Assembly (NCBI RefSeq): GCF_900112595.1
Contig: NZ_FOMI01000002.1
Location: forward strand, 78,690-142,689
Length of the DNA: 64,000 nucleotides
Source: Algibacter pectinivorans
Lineage (GTDB): Bacteria > Bacteroidota > Bacteroidia > Flavobacteriales > Flavobacteriaceae
Direction of reading: 5' to 3'
The translations under genes were made by a program, and so were the position numbers. This document shows positions 46,158 through 55,788 of this stretch, piece by piece. The stretch's first letter is position 1; every line of letters starts with the position of its first letter. The notes beneath the pieces are model-generated. The model was not told where the DNA came from. It worked only from the letters and a program-made list of their open reading frames with translations, and searched no databases.

Positions 46158-47981
46158 ATGAAGTCTTTATACACCGTATTTGCAATTACTTGTCTTACTA
46201 TTTTTGGACAGGCTCAAAACAACACTGTAAAAACAGATTCGCTACAAGAAATAGTAATTAATTCTTCTAGAATTAACTTACCATTTAAAGAAAACTCTAG
46301 AACTATAGATATTATTTCTTCAGAAGATATTAAAAATAGCGCATCAACAAACTTTGCCGATTTACTACAACAAGTTGCTGGCATAGATATAAGACGCCGA
46401 GGAACTGCTGGTAGTCAAGCCGATTTATATATACGCGGTGGTACTTTTGACCAAACATTACTTTTAATAGATGGTATAAAAATGGACGATGCCCAAACCG
46501 GGCACCATACCATGAACGCCGCTTTACCACTTGAAGTTATAGAACGTATTGAAATTATTAAAGGACCAGCAGCCCGTGTTTTTGGACAAAATGCTTTTAA
46601 TGGAGCCATTAATATAGTTACTAAAAAAGAATTAAACAATTCGGTTTCGGTAAAAACAGAAACTGGATCTTTTGGGCAGTTAAACGCTGGTGTTACCGTT
46701 GGTGCAGACCTCGATAACTCTTCGCATATTGTGCATGTAGATAAAATAACATCGGCAGGTTACCGCCATAATACCGATTACGATAACAGCAACTATTTTG
46801 TAAAAAGTGTTTTTAATAAAAACAGAAAAGCCATTGAAATGATTGCTACATTTCAAGAACGAAAGTTTGGTGCTAATGGATTTTATGCTAGAGAAAGCGC
46901 TACAGAGCAATACGAAGAAACCCAAAACAGTTTAATTGGTTTTAGCACAGTCTTTAATACCAAAAACATAACACTTAAACCTCGCGTATACTGGAAACGT
47001 AATCAAGACGAGTACGTATTTTTAAGAAACGACCCAACGGTTTACAGAAATTTACATATTACCAATAAAATTGGTGCAGAACTTAATGGTAACTATACAT
47101 CCAAAGCTGGAATAACTGGTTTTGGTGTAGATATATCACAAATATATATAACTAGTAACAATCTAGGAAACCGTAATCGTTTTATGACTACCTTGTTCTT
47201 AGAACATGCCTTTAAGCTAGCAAACCAAAAACTAGATATTACACCAGGCATTGCAGTTACCTATTTTTCAGATTTCGATTTTTATGCTTTTCCTGGTGTA
47301 GACGTAGGTTATAAAATTAGCAACCAAATAAAGGCATATGGTAATATAGGTTATACCTACAGAATACCAACTTATACAGATTTGTATTATAATGATTCTA
47401 GCACAACAGGCAACCCAGATTTAGAGGTAGAAGAGGCTTTCTCTCAAGAAATTGGCGTAAAATATTTTTCTCCTAAGTTTACAGGATCTATAGCTATTTT
47501 TAATAGAGATGCTAAAAACTTAATAGACTTTGTTCGCACAAATGCCACCGAAACCACCTTTACGGCAACCAATATCGCAGAGGTTAACACCAAAGGATTT
47601 GAAACACAATTTGATTACCATTTTAAACTAAACACTTATAAACAAACGCTTGCCTTAGGCTATAATTTTTTAGAAGACGATATTTTAAACCAAAACAAAG
47701 AGCTATCACGTTACTCTTTAAACACGCTTAAACACCATTTTACAACACGTTTAAGTACTCAATTTTTTAAAAATGTGAGTCAGAATATCATTTATAAACA
47801 CGCCGAGCGTACCACTGGCGATAGCTATAACGTTTGGGATGCTTCTATTGTTTTAAAACTTAAGCAGCTAGATTTTACTTTAACTGCAAATAATATTTTT
47901 AACGCCGATTATATTGAAGCTGGTTTCGTGCCTATGCCACCAAGCAATGTACTTTTTGGACTAAACTATAAATTTAAATAA
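46158..47981 (+). CDS. BtuB-like TonB-dependent receptor
   Basis: A 607-residue receptor without the CarboxypepD-like N-domain: signal peptide to about 20 (IFGQAQ), TonB-box-like segment TDSLQEIVINSSR, plug (ADLLQQVAGIDIRRRG, IRGGTFDQTLLLIDGIKM, AARVFGQNAFNGAINIVTKK, about 45-160) and a 22-strand barrel ending LFGLNYKFK. Small receptors of this size import vitamins, metals or siderophores. No cobalamin riboswitch fits in the 73-base leader. The divergent MocR-type regulator hints at a cofactor or amine-containing ligand, such as vitamin B6-related compounds, but its PLP site is altered, so this is speculative. Confidence 0.92.
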   Translation: MKSLYTVFAITCLTIFGQAQNNTVKTDSLQEIVINSSRINLPFKENSRTIDIISSEDIKNSASTNFADLLQQVAGIDIRRRGTAGSQADLYIRGGTFDQTLLLIDGIKMDDAQTGHHTMNAALPLEVIERIEIIKGPAARVFGQNAFNGAINIVTKKELNNSVSVKTETGSFGQLNAGVTVGADLDNSSHIVHVDKITSAGYRHNTDYDNSNYFVKSVFNKNRKAIEMIATFQERKFGANGFYARESATEQYEETQNSLIGFSTVFNTKNITLKPRVYWKRNQDEYVFLRNDPTVYRNLHITNKIGAELNGNYTSKAGITGFGVDISQIYITSNNLGNRNRFMTTLFLEHAFKLANQKLDITPGIAVTYFSDFDFYAFPGVDVGYKISNQIKAYGNIGYTYRIPTYTDLYYNDSSTTGNPDLEVEEAFSQEIGVKYFSPKFTGSIAIFNRDAKNLIDFVRTNATETTFTATNIAEVNTKGFETQFDYHFKLNTYKQTLALGYNFLEDDILNQNKELSRYSLNTLKHHFTTRLSTQFFKNVSQNIIYKHAERTTGDSYNVWDASIVLKLKQLDFTLTANNIFNADYIEAGFVPMPPSNVLFGLNYKFK

Positions 47982-47989
47982 TTTGGTAA

Positions 47990-48018
47990 CCTGCCTGCCG
48001 GCAGGCAGGCGCCCAAAA
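47990..48018. repeat. Composite palindromic intergenic element, copy 2
   Basis: CCTGCCTGCC (47990-47999) and GGCAGGCAGG (48000-48009) make a perfect 20-base palindrome, followed by CGCCCAAAA. The right half matches the end of the element at 43685-43796. It may also act as a hairpin after the receptor gene. Confidence 0.7.
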
Positions 48019-48046
48019 TACTATTTTAGTTCTAATATCGTTTTGT

Positions 48047-48054
48047 TAACTTTG
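48047..48054 (+). promoter_or_regulatory. -7 box of the JmjC/cupin gene
   Basis: TAACTTTG fits TAnnTTTG and lies 22 bases before the start codon at 48076, which implies a very short leader and transcription independent of the upstream receptor. Confidence 0.5.
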
Positions 48055-48075
48055 CGATCTTAAACTAAATATACT

Positions 48076-48936
48076 TTGTCGTTAAACCTACAGGATATTC
48101 CGCGAGTAAAAACCCTTACTAAAGCAGATTTTTTAAAGCACTATTTTAAACCACAAAAACCTGTGGTTGTAGAGTGCTTAACCCAAGATTGGCCAGCTTA
48201 TAGCAAGTGGAATTTAGAGTATATGAAGGCCGTTGGCGGCGATATAACCATTCCGCTTTACGACGACAGACCTGTAGATTATAAAGATGGTTTTAACGAG
48301 CCGCATGCCAAAATGAAACTGCGCGATTATATAGATTTATTAAAGCGCGAACCTACTAAATACCGTATTTTTTTATGGAACGCCTTAAAGGAAATACCTC
48401 AACTACAAAAGGATTTTACTTTTCCTAAACTAGGAATTAGGCTTATAAAAGGTATACCTATGCTGTTTTTTGGCGGTAAGGATTCGCATACGTTTATGCA
48501 TTACGATATTGATTTGGCTAATATTTTTCATTTTCATTTTGAGGGGCAAAAACAAATTATTTTATTCGACCAAAAGCAAAACGACTTCCTGTATAAAATT
48601 CCGCATGCCTTAATTACCAGAGAAGATATCGATTTTAATAACCCCGATTTTAAAAAATGGCCTATGCTTAAAAAGGCTAAGGGTTACAAAACCGAACTTA
48701 AACATGGCGAAATGCTATACATGCCAGAAGGTTATTGGCACTATATGCGCTACATTACGCCTGGGTTTTCTATGAGTTTAAGAGCACTTGCCAGAAACCC
48801 TAAAAACTTTAGTAAAGCCGTTTATAACATTTTAATAATGCGCAATTTCGATAATGTTATGCGCCGTATTAAAGGCCAAAAATGGATAGACTGGAAAAAT
48901 GAACAAGCCGTTTTAAAAACCCACAAACATTTATAA
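48076..48936 (+). CDS. JmjC/cupin-8 domain protein, putative Fe(II)/2-oxoglutarate dioxygenase
   Basis: A 286-residue cytoplasmic protein. The start is TTG at 48076 (SLNLQDIPRVKTLT follows); no better ATG precedes the conserved N-terminus. Family features are KPVVVECLTQDWPAY at the N-terminus, the iron ligands H-x-D in HTFMHYDIDLANIF, the basic 2-oxoglutarate-binding region HFEGQKQIILFD, and the distal His in MPEGYWHYMRY. These support a protein or small-molecule hydroxylase; the substrate is unknown. It lies downstream of the BtuB-like receptor but has its own -7 box and a palindrome between, so it is probably not in the same operon. Confidence 0.87.
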   Translation: MSLNLQDIPRVKTLTKADFLKHYFKPQKPVVVECLTQDWPAYSKWNLEYMKAVGGDITIPLYDDRPVDYKDGFNEPHAKMKLRDYIDLLKREPTKYRIFLWNALKEIPQLQKDFTFPKLGIRLIKGIPMLFFGGKDSHTFMHYDIDLANIFHFHFEGQKQIILFDQKQNDFLYKIPHALITREDIDFNNPDFKKWPMLKKAKGYKTELKHGEMLYMPEGYWHYMRYITPGFSMSLRALARNPKNFSKAVYNILIMRNFDNVMRRIKGQKWIDWKNEQAVLKTHKHL

Positions 48937-49025
48937 GCTTTAGCACGTAAATTTCTAGGTTTTTTAAACCTACTCTAAATAAGATAGAACTTACAAATAA
49001 ACCTTTAATATTAAAAAACTTGTAA

Positions 49026-49033
49026 TATCTTTG
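49026..49033 (+). promoter_or_regulatory. -7 box of the small outer-membrane protein gene
   Basis: TATCTTTG fits TAnnTTTG. It lies 113 bases before the ATG at 49147, giving a leader of about 105 bases. A six-codon mini-ORF (MKLTTL) begins in the leader near 49060. Confidence 0.55.
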
Positions 49034-49146
49034 CCCACTAAAGTTTAAAACTTATTTCATGAAATTAACAACATTGTAAAGTGTGCGATGTTATGGAAAT
49101 TTTATGGGATAAATAACATGTTACAACTAAAAACAAACACAACAAA

Positions 49147-49662
49147 ATGAAAAATTTAATATTATTATTGACTATTCTTAGTTTTTCGGCTGCAAGCGCA
49201 CAAGCTTACATTGGGCAAGGCGATAACAAATTTCAAGTAGGTGCGAATTTACAAGACAATGGTTCTGGTATTAATGTAAGTTACGATTACGGTATTGGAG
49301 AAAACATTTCTGTTGGTATATCGTCTACTTACCTTTTAGGTGTTGATGATGCTTTACAAAACAATGAAAACGAAGATTTAGATGCTAATTTCGATAACCG
49401 TTTTGATGTAAGATTTCGTTTTAACGCTAACCTAGGAAACGTTATTAATATTGACGAAAATTTTGATATTTACCCAGGTTTAAGCTTAGGTCTTAAAAAC
49501 TTTGGTGGGCATTTAGGAGCTCGTTATTTCTTTACAGATGGTTTTGGTATTTACACAGAATTAAACACACCGTTTGCTAAATACAAATCGGAAACGTTAA
49601 CTGCTGCCGAAACCTTACACAACCAATTTACTGTTAATTTAGGCGCTGTGTTTAACTTATAG
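49147..49662 (+). CDS. Small outer-membrane beta-barrel protein
   Basis: A 171-residue exported protein: signal peptide MKNLILLLTILSFSAASAQA, then alternating hydrophobic beta segments (KFQVGANLQDNGSGINVSY, NISVGISSTYLLG, FDVRFRFNANLGNV, HLGARYFFTDGFGIYTELN) ending in LGAVFNL, whose last residues suit outer-membrane insertion. It is predicted to be an eight-strand barrel of the OmpW/OmpA-like size class; a flavobacterial DUF family is likely but not certain. Function unknown. It is monocistronic: its own promoter box lies upstream and a strong bidirectional terminator downstream. Confidence 0.8.
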   Translation: MKNLILLLTILSFSAASAQAYIGQGDNKFQVGANLQDNGSGINVSYDYGIGENISVGISSTYLLGVDDALQNNENEDLDANFDNRFDVRFRFNANLGNVINIDENFDIYPGLSLGLKNFGGHLGARYFFTDGFGIYTELNTPFAKYKSETLTAAETLHNQFTVNLGAVFNL

Positions 49663-49682
49663 TCCTAAAACAATTACATATT

Positions 49683-49721
49683 AAAAAGGCGAATTATGTT
49701 TTATACATAATTCGCCTTTTT
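49683..49721. terminator. Strong bidirectional terminator between the barrel gene and recX
   Basis: AAAAAGGCGAATTATG and CATAATTCGCCTTTTT form a perfect 16-base-pair stem with a seven-base loop and A/T tails on both sides, fitting convergent genes. Confidence 0.93.
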
Positions 49722-49728
49722 TACGGGA

Positions 49729-50202
49729 TTACCCCAGCAACTCTTTAGCTTTTTCGTACACTAGGTGAGTTTCCCAGCCTCGATACAACAGATAATCGAT
49801 TAATTTTTTCTTTTTCTTATAAATATTTGGTTCTGTAATTAAATTGACCTTTTTCTCGGCTAAGGTATTGAAAACCTCGATATACTCCGTGTTTTCAATT
49901 TCAGCAAGTGCTTGATTTATATTAACTTTGCCTATGTCTTTTTTCTTTAATTCTAAAGTTAATCGGCGACGGCCCCAAGCCTTAATTCTAAACTTACCAC
50001 TTACAAATGTTTTGGCAAAACGCTCTTCATTAAGAAAGTTATGCTCTAAAAGATGAACCATTATAACATCGATAGCCTCGGGTATCATGTGTAAAGATTC
50101 TAACTTTTTACGAACTTCTTGATGGCAACGTTCTTGATACGCGCAATAATGCTCTAGTTTTCTAGTCGCTTCTTGTACCGTATATGTTTTTTTTGTTTGC
50201 AT
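49729..50202 (-). CDS. recX: Regulatory protein RecX
   Basis: RecX binds RecA filaments and limits recombinase activity. The product has about 157 residues of three-helix repeats (ATRKLEHYCAYQERCHQEV, LEHNFLNEERFAKTF, WGRRRLTLELKKKDI). Upstream in-frame starts (50220, 50208) exist; I prefer MQTKKTYTVQEA at 50202 because the helical domain starts directly after it. recA is not in the window. The strand and the terminator show it is a separate unit. Confidence 0.88.
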   Translation of the reverse strand: MQTKKTYTVQEATRKLEHYCAYQERCHQEVRKKLESLHMIPEAIDVIMVHLLEHNFLNEERFAKTFVSGKFRIKAWGRRRLTLELKKKDIGKVNINQALAEIENTEYIEVFNTLAEKKVNLITEPNIYKKKKKLIDYLLYRGWETHLVYEKAKELLG

Positions 50203-50289
50203 AAGCATCAAAAATAACAATTGTTAAATTGACATTAAGAATAAAAATATTATAAATACCAAATCTTAGATTTTTAAAACTTAACGGTT

Positions 50290-52599
50290 ATGAAAAAGAT
50301 TACCCTAGTACTAGTATTACTTTTAGCTTTTGATTTTGGTTTTGGGCAGACGTCCGACTTAATTATTTCTGAATACGGAGAAGGCAGTAGTTTTAATAAA
50401 TATATAGAAATTTTCAATGGAACAGGTGCCGATGTCGATTTAGCCGATTACGAACTATGGAGAGCAGTTAATGGTGGTACCTGGCTAACTAACACCATTA
50501 GTTTATCAGGTATTTTAACAAATGGTTCTGTTTATGTTATTGCACATCCATCTAGCGACCCAACAATTTTGGCTGTGGCCAACATTACTACGGGAAGTGC
50601 CCTTTGGAATGGTAATGATGCAACTGGCTTAGCAAAAGATGATGGTACTGGAACATTTTTTTTAATTGATGTGATAGGAACTGATGGTGCTGACCCTGGA
50701 ACGGGATGGGATGTTGCCGGAACTACAAATGCTACTGCAAATCACACTTTAGTAAGAAAAAATAGCATCTGTGATCCAAATACGAATTGGTCAACTTCTG
50801 CGGGAACAACTGTTACAAATAGTGAATGGGTAGTATTAGTAATTGATGATTGGTCTGATATAGGAACACATACTACTAGTTGTTGTATATCAACCACAAT
50901 TTACACAGGATCATGGTCCAGCGGACCGCCAGATAGCTTAACAAAAAGTGTGGTTATAAGCAGTGATTATACCACTACAACCGAAGATATTGTAGGTTGT
51001 AGTTTAACTGTAGATGCTGGAGCTATACTAACTATAGCTAATGGCACATTTGCAGAAATTGAAAATGATGTAACCATTAATGGTACTTTAGTAGTTGAAA
51101 CCCAAGGCAACTTTGTACAACGAGACAATGCAGGAACGTTTACCAATAATGGTACATCGAGAGTAAATAAAACCACAGCTACCAAAGCCGCTTGGTATTA
51201 CTATACGTATTGGAGTTCTCCTGTTGTTGGCGAAACTACCACTAACGTATTTCCAGATGTAGATGGCGACAGACGTTTTTGGTTTAATGCCGTTAATTTT
51301 GTAGACACAAATAATGATAATATTGATGATAATGCAGACGCATGGCAATATGCCTTAGCTACAAACGGGACCGATAATATGCTTCCGGGAGTTGGTTATG
51401 CGGTTACAGAAGATAGACTTTTTTCAAATTTTGCTCCAGGTACGGGATCCGCGTCATTTGAAGGTGAATTTAACACTGGTGATATAGACACAAATATTTC
51501 ATTTAACACTACAAATCGAGGCACTAACTGGAATTTTATTGGAAATCCATACCCATCGGCTGTCGATTTTGAAGCCTTTTATGCTGCAAACGCTGGTGTT
51601 GTTGATGGTACCGCCTATTTTTGGTCGCAAGCCACACCGCCTTCTGGAGCTAATCCAGGTAACGAACAAAGTAATTTTAGTAGAAATGATTACGCCATGT
51701 ATGCCGCTGGAAGTGGTGGTGGTGTAGCTGGTGCAAGTGAAGAAACACCTACACAGTACATTCCTTCTGGACAAGGATTTTTTATAGCAGGATTAGCCAA
51801 TATGCCTGCTACGTTTACCAACGCTATGCGTATGGCAGATGTCACTAGCAATACACAATTTTTCAAAAATTCTAGCGCTAAGCAAAACACCGCTAAAGCT
51901 AATAGACTTTGGGTTAATTTAACTTCGGATAACGGTATATTTAACCAAATACTTGTAGCCTATGTTGATGGGGCAACAAACGGAATAGATAATGGCGCTT
52001 ACGATGCTAAACGCTTTTTAACACCAGATTTTAACACAACTCTATATTCTATCATTAAAGGGTCTAATACTAAATTTGCCATTCAAGGTAAGGCCATAAA
52101 TAGCTTAACAGAAGATGAAATTATAAATCTTGGATTTGCTACTAATATTGATGTGGCCACTTTATATACCTTTTCTATTGCACAATTAGAAGGTGACTTT
52201 TTAGGCAACAACATCATTTACTTAAAAGATAATCTATTAAATAAGGTACATAACCTATCGGATTCCGATTATAGTTTTACCTCGGAAGTTGGAGAGTTTA
52301 ACGATCGTTTTGAAATTCTATTTAAAGCTAATACTACATTATCTATCGATAATAATACATTAGATGCTAAGGCATTAAAAATTGTGGAATTGAATGATAA
52401 CCATGTTCAATTTACAGCATCTAAGAACATAACAGCAGTTGGTATTTTTGATTTATTAGGTCGTCAATTATATCAATTTAGCGGCAACGCAACTACAGCA
52501 ACCTACAAGCTATCACAATTAAATAGTGGCAGTATTTATATCGCTAAAGTAGAACTTTCTAGCGGTGCTATTATTACTAAAAAGGCGGTTAAAAAATAA
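50290..52599 (+). CDS. Secreted lamin-tail-domain protein with T9SS sorting tail
   Basis: A 769-residue T9SS client. After the signal peptide (LLAFDFGFGQ) comes a lamin tail domain (about 22-190: DLIISEYGEGSSFNKYIEIF, GADVDLADYELWR), an Ig-like fold that in bacteria often accompanies extracellular nucleases or adhesins. No nuclease domain follows. The middle part carries the same module as the three giant paralogues (WYYYTYWSSPVVGE, GVGYAV, IGNPYPSAVDFEAFY, IPSGQGFFIAG). The last 75 residues form a T9SS tail (AVGIFDLLGRQLYQFSG, IITKKAVKK). Its role is unknown, probably in surface attachment or as a structural element. Confidence 0.85.
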   Translation: MKKITLVLVLLLAFDFGFGQTSDLIISEYGEGSSFNKYIEIFNGTGADVDLADYELWRAVNGGTWLTNTISLSGILTNGSVYVIAHPSSDPTILAVANITTGSALWNGNDATGLAKDDGTGTFFLIDVIGTDGADPGTGWDVAGTTNATANHTLVRKNSICDPNTNWSTSAGTTVTNSEWVVLVIDDWSDIGTHTTSCCISTTIYTGSWSSGPPDSLTKSVVISSDYTTTTEDIVGCSLTVDAGAILTIANGTFAEIENDVTINGTLVVETQGNFVQRDNAGTFTNNGTSRVNKTTATKAAWYYYTYWSSPVVGETTTNVFPDVDGDRRFWFNAVNFVDTNNDNIDDNADAWQYALATNGTDNMLPGVGYAVTEDRLFSNFAPGTGSASFEGEFNTGDIDTNISFNTTNRGTNWNFIGNPYPSAVDFEAFYAANAGVVDGTAYFWSQATPPSGANPGNEQSNFSRNDYAMYAAGSGGGVAGASEETPTQYIPSGQGFFIAGLANMPATFTNAMRMADVTSNTQFFKNSSAKQNTAKANRLWVNLTSDNGIFNQILVAYVDGATNGIDNGAYDAKRFLTPDFNTTLYSIIKGSNTKFAIQGKAINSLTEDEIINLGFATNIDVATLYTFSIAQLEGDFLGNNIIYLKDNLLNKVHNLSDSDYSFTSEVGEFNDRFEILFKANTTLSIDNNTLDAKALKIVELNDNHVQFTASKNITAVGIFDLLGRQLYQFSGNATTATYKLSQLNSGSIYIAKVELSSGAIITKKAVKK

Positions 52600-52623
52600 A
52601 TCGGAAAAATTAAAAAATGATAC

Positions 52624-52655
52624 AATGCTCTAGTTTATAGCTAGAGCATTTTTTT
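52624..52655 (+). terminator. Intrinsic terminator after the lamin-tail protein gene
   Basis: AATGCTCTAG, loop TTTATAG, CTAGAGCATT, then five T. It overlaps the stop codon of the convergent TonB receptor gene. Confidence 0.88.
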
Positions 52656-55065
52656 ATAGGCTATATTTTAAAGCTACAATTAGGTTTCGTCCGGCAGCTG
52701 CAATACCTGAAGAATAAGTTTTATAACGCTGATCGGTAATATTTTCTAAGCTTGTAGTTAAAGTAATGGCATTATTTACTTGGTACTGCGCTCTAAAATT
52801 TATGGTGTACCACGACGGACTATATGGATTTCCGTTGGCATCTAAGGCATAAATATAATCCTTTTCAATTTCGGAAGGTGCTAACTCGTAATAAGACAAA
52901 TCGCCATTATAATTTGCAAAAAAGTCTAATTTAATAGCGTTGGATGTCCATGTTACATGCGTGTTCCCAAAGTTTGGTGCCACATGGCGTATGGGTACTT
53001 CTATAGACTCCTCTTCTTCTGTTCCTCCAATTACCGAGTACTGCGATGTTAAATCCAAACGGTTAGTTATAGGCATTTTTAAACCTACTTCAAAGCCATA
53101 AATCCATGCTTTTGATGCATTTTGTATGGCCTGCACATTGCTTAATTCGCCATTATATAAAATTTCGGTTTCGCCATTTAAACTATAGTCTCGTCTTACC
53201 AAAGCATTATCCAAATATGTGTAATAAGTACTCATGTCTAAAACTAGCTTGTTATTAAAGTTAAGTTTTAAGCCCAATTCGCCCCCATAAGCATATTCCG
53301 GTTTTAAATTATTATTTGGTACAACTACAGATCCGGGTTCGGAATCGAACACCTTACCAATATCATCAATGTTTGGCGCCCTAAATGCTGAAGATGCATT
53401 TAATTTCCATTGTATTTTGGGGCTTGGAGTCCAACTAATGCCGGCAGTTCCTGTTAAGGCTTCCGATTCGTTTTTGGCATAACTAAAAGGTAGGTTTAAA
53501 AAGACATTGTTTTCGGTAAAATTAGACTCGGAAACCACATAATTAAAACGTAAACCCGACTGAAACACAAACTTTGGGTTTGGTTTATATTTTATGCTTG
53601 AATATACTGCTGCCGATTGCCAACTCGATCCATTGGGATATCTAGTTACCGCGTTAACCTCGGTATTATTCGCGGTATCCTGATTGTAACCCACCGACTT
53701 TACTTTGTTATAAATATACTCGCCTCCATAGAAAAACTCTGTTTTAGGCGACAACTTTTTCTCTAAATCTATATTAAAAGAATAGGCATCAACTGCCTCT
53801 TCACTAACACTACGCGCAGTAGATTGAAAATCTCTATCCATTCTACTTTCCTGAAAATTTTGATACGCTACCGTGGCCTTAATTTTATCGTATAAATTAG
53901 ACCTACTACTTAGTTTGGTAACCTCTAAATTAGACATGAACCAATTTTGTGGCCCGTAATTCCATTGGGCAGAACGCAACACACCACTTCTATACCGAAC
54001 TAAACGATCGTACCGAGGAATATTAGACGTTGTTGAGTAATATAGCCCCAAATCGAAACTTAAGTCTTCATAGGGCTCATAATGGGCCTTCTGCATAACA
54101 TTAAACTGACTGTAACCGGAGTATTTTTGTACTAACGGATTGTTATTTTCTATAATAACATCGCCGCTAGAGGTTGCAACGGCAAATTCTGGCCTTAAAT
54201 AATCTTCTGGCCCGTGGCTTCCCATTCTTAAATCATCAAAATCGCTGTAACTTGCACTAGTAATAAACGCCCACTTTTTATAGCCCAAGTTAAAATCGAA
54301 GTGTCCTGTTCTTTCATTACTTGCCGAAGCATAGCGCACAACAGCATTGGCCTTAAACATTAAAGAGTCTGTATAAGATAATTTAGGTTTAAGCGTATAA
54401 AAACTCATTACACCGCCAATAGCATCACTACCATAGGTTACCGAGCCTGCTCCTAAAGTTACCTCGGTATTTTGAATAGCAAAAGGATCGATAGCAATAA
54501 CGTTTTGAAGATTTCCGCCCCTAAAAATGGCATTGTTCATTCTTACCCCATCAACGGTAATTAATAATCTATTTGTAGAGAAGCCTCTAATCATTGGGCT
54601 TCCGCCACCCAACTGACTTTTTTGAATATAAACCTGCCCTGTGTTTTCTAATAAATCGGCACTGGTTTGCGGATTATTAAACTCAATACTTTGGGCATTA
54701 GCACTAAGAATTTTTTGAGGAATATCCCTTTTATTTTGCTTAAACTTTGAAGCTGAAATAACTATTTCCTGCAAACCTTGAGTGTTGGAAACCAAAAACA
54801 CTTTGTTCAATTTTCCTATTTGCTTCTTAGTTATGGTTTTTAATGTATGTGATAAATGCTTAAAATAAATGGTTTCGGTGTTGTTAAAATCGGCTAAATC
54901 GGCTTCACCATTAAAATTGGTAACAACACTTTTAGATTTATCGACATTATAAATAGCCACTCCAAAAACGGGTTCTTTAGTTTGGCTATTAAGCACTTTA
55001 ATATTTTGGGAATGGACGCCTATACTAAGTAATATTAAGCAAAGCGATAATAAAAACAACTTCAT
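52654..55065 (-). CDS. TonB-dependent receptor, heme/hemoglobin-receptor-like subgroup
   Basis: An 803-residue receptor: signal peptide (LLSIGVHSQ), a short carboxypeptidase-regulatory-like domain (IKVLNSQTKEPVFGVAIYN, about 20-95), plug with TSADLLENTGQVYIQKSQLG, SPMIRGFSTNRLLITVDGVR and VTLGAGSVTYGSDAIGGVMS (about 110-230), then the barrel. The plug pattern, with a long GGGSPMIRGF stretch and a VDGVRMNNAIFR motif, recalls receptors annotated for heme or hemoglobin, but ligand residues cannot be assigned. It follows recO by three bases in the order porZ-recO-receptor, so it is probably constitutively co-expressed rather than iron-regulated through its own promoter. Confidence 0.9.
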   Translation of the reverse strand: MKLFLLSLCLILLSIGVHSQNIKVLNSQTKEPVFGVAIYNVDKSKSVVTNFNGEADLADFNNTETIYFKHLSHTLKTITKKQIGKLNKVFLVSNTQGLQEIVISASKFKQNKRDIPQKILSANAQSIEFNNPQTSADLLENTGQVYIQKSQLGGGSPMIRGFSTNRLLITVDGVRMNNAIFRGGNLQNVIAIDPFAIQNTEVTLGAGSVTYGSDAIGGVMSFYTLKPKLSYTDSLMFKANAVVRYASASNERTGHFDFNLGYKKWAFITSASYSDFDDLRMGSHGPEDYLRPEFAVATSSGDVIIENNNPLVQKYSGYSQFNVMQKAHYEPYEDLSFDLGLYYSTTSNIPRYDRLVRYRSGVLRSAQWNYGPQNWFMSNLEVTKLSSRSNLYDKIKATVAYQNFQESRMDRDFQSTARSVSEEAVDAYSFNIDLEKKLSPKTEFFYGGEYIYNKVKSVGYNQDTANNTEVNAVTRYPNGSSWQSAAVYSSIKYKPNPKFVFQSGLRFNYVVSESNFTENNVFLNLPFSYAKNESEALTGTAGISWTPSPKIQWKLNASSAFRAPNIDDIGKVFDSEPGSVVVPNNNLKPEYAYGGELGLKLNFNNKLVLDMSTYYTYLDNALVRRDYSLNGETEILYNGELSNVQAIQNASKAWIYGFEVGLKMPITNRLDLTSQYSVIGGTEEEESIEVPIRHVAPNFGNTHVTWTSNAIKLDFFANYNGDLSYYELAPSEIEKDYIYALDANGNPYSPSWYTINFRAQYQVNNAITLTTSLENITDQRYKTYSSGIAAAGRNLIVALKYSL

Positions 55066-55068
55066 GGT

Positions 55069-55788
55069 TTAGCTAAAAACTTGGTTAAAAACTGCCAGTG
55101 ATTTAGGGGTTTTAAAAGTGCCCAAATGTAACTCAAAATAAAGCAAAATCATACTTAAAAAAGACTGCCTTTGTTTTGCATTTATTTTAATACTAGTTAA
55201 CGCATCAAATTTTATGCCTAACAACTGTTTAAGCAACACTAAATTTTCGCCCGAAATAGCATATCTATTACTAGGTTTTAATTCAAACTTACCTTCATAT
55301 AAGTTAAAGTACTGTGCATCACTATTTGTAGTATCTGGATAAAAGCCTAAATACTTGGTGAGTTTTAATAAAAATAATAAATGAAAATTAGCATAATCTT
55401 CTTGCGTATCTAGATACAAAAGCGTGTATTCGAGATAACTGTACAGAACTTCATTCTCTTCCTCCTCCTGTAATACATTGGATAGCACTTCAGACAGAAA
55501 CATAACAATAGCGCTTTTTAATACATGGGTATGCAAGCTCGAATACATGTGCTTTAGCTTCGTTTCCTTTATACTTTGTAAAGATCTTGTGTTTTTATGT
55601 GTAAAAACAATCTCTATTTGAGATAATAATTGAAAATAAGCAACTTTAGAATTTCCTTTTTTACTTTTTAAAACCCCTCGTAATAAAAAACTAACTACTC
55701 CAATTTCTTGGGTATAACATTTTATTATTAAATCGTTGTCTTTAAATTTTAATTTAGATAGTACAATAGCGTTTGTAGTAATAAGCAT
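55069..55788 (-). CDS. recO: DNA repair protein RecO
   Basis: RecO loads RecA on SSB-coated single-stranded DNA with RecR in the RecFOR pathway. The 239-residue protein has the N-terminal OB fold (TNAIVLSKLKFKDNDLIIKC, GVVSFLLRGVLKSKKG) and a helical C-terminal part (FHLLFLLKLTKYLGFYPD). The four-cysteine zinc knuckle of some RecO proteins is absent. Its ATG overlaps the porZ stop (TAATG), so translational coupling is likely. Confidence 0.93.
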   Translation of the reverse strand: MLITTNAIVLSKLKFKDNDLIIKCYTQEIGVVSFLLRGVLKSKKGNSKVAYFQLLSQIEIVFTHKNTRSLQSIKETKLKHMYSSLHTHVLKSAIVMFLSEVLSNVLQEEEENEVLYSYLEYTLLYLDTQEDYANFHLLFLLKLTKYLGFYPDTTNSDAQYFNLYEGKFELKPSNRYAISGENLVLLKQLLGIKFDALTSIKINAKQRQSFLSMILLYFELHLGTFKTPKSLAVFNQVFS

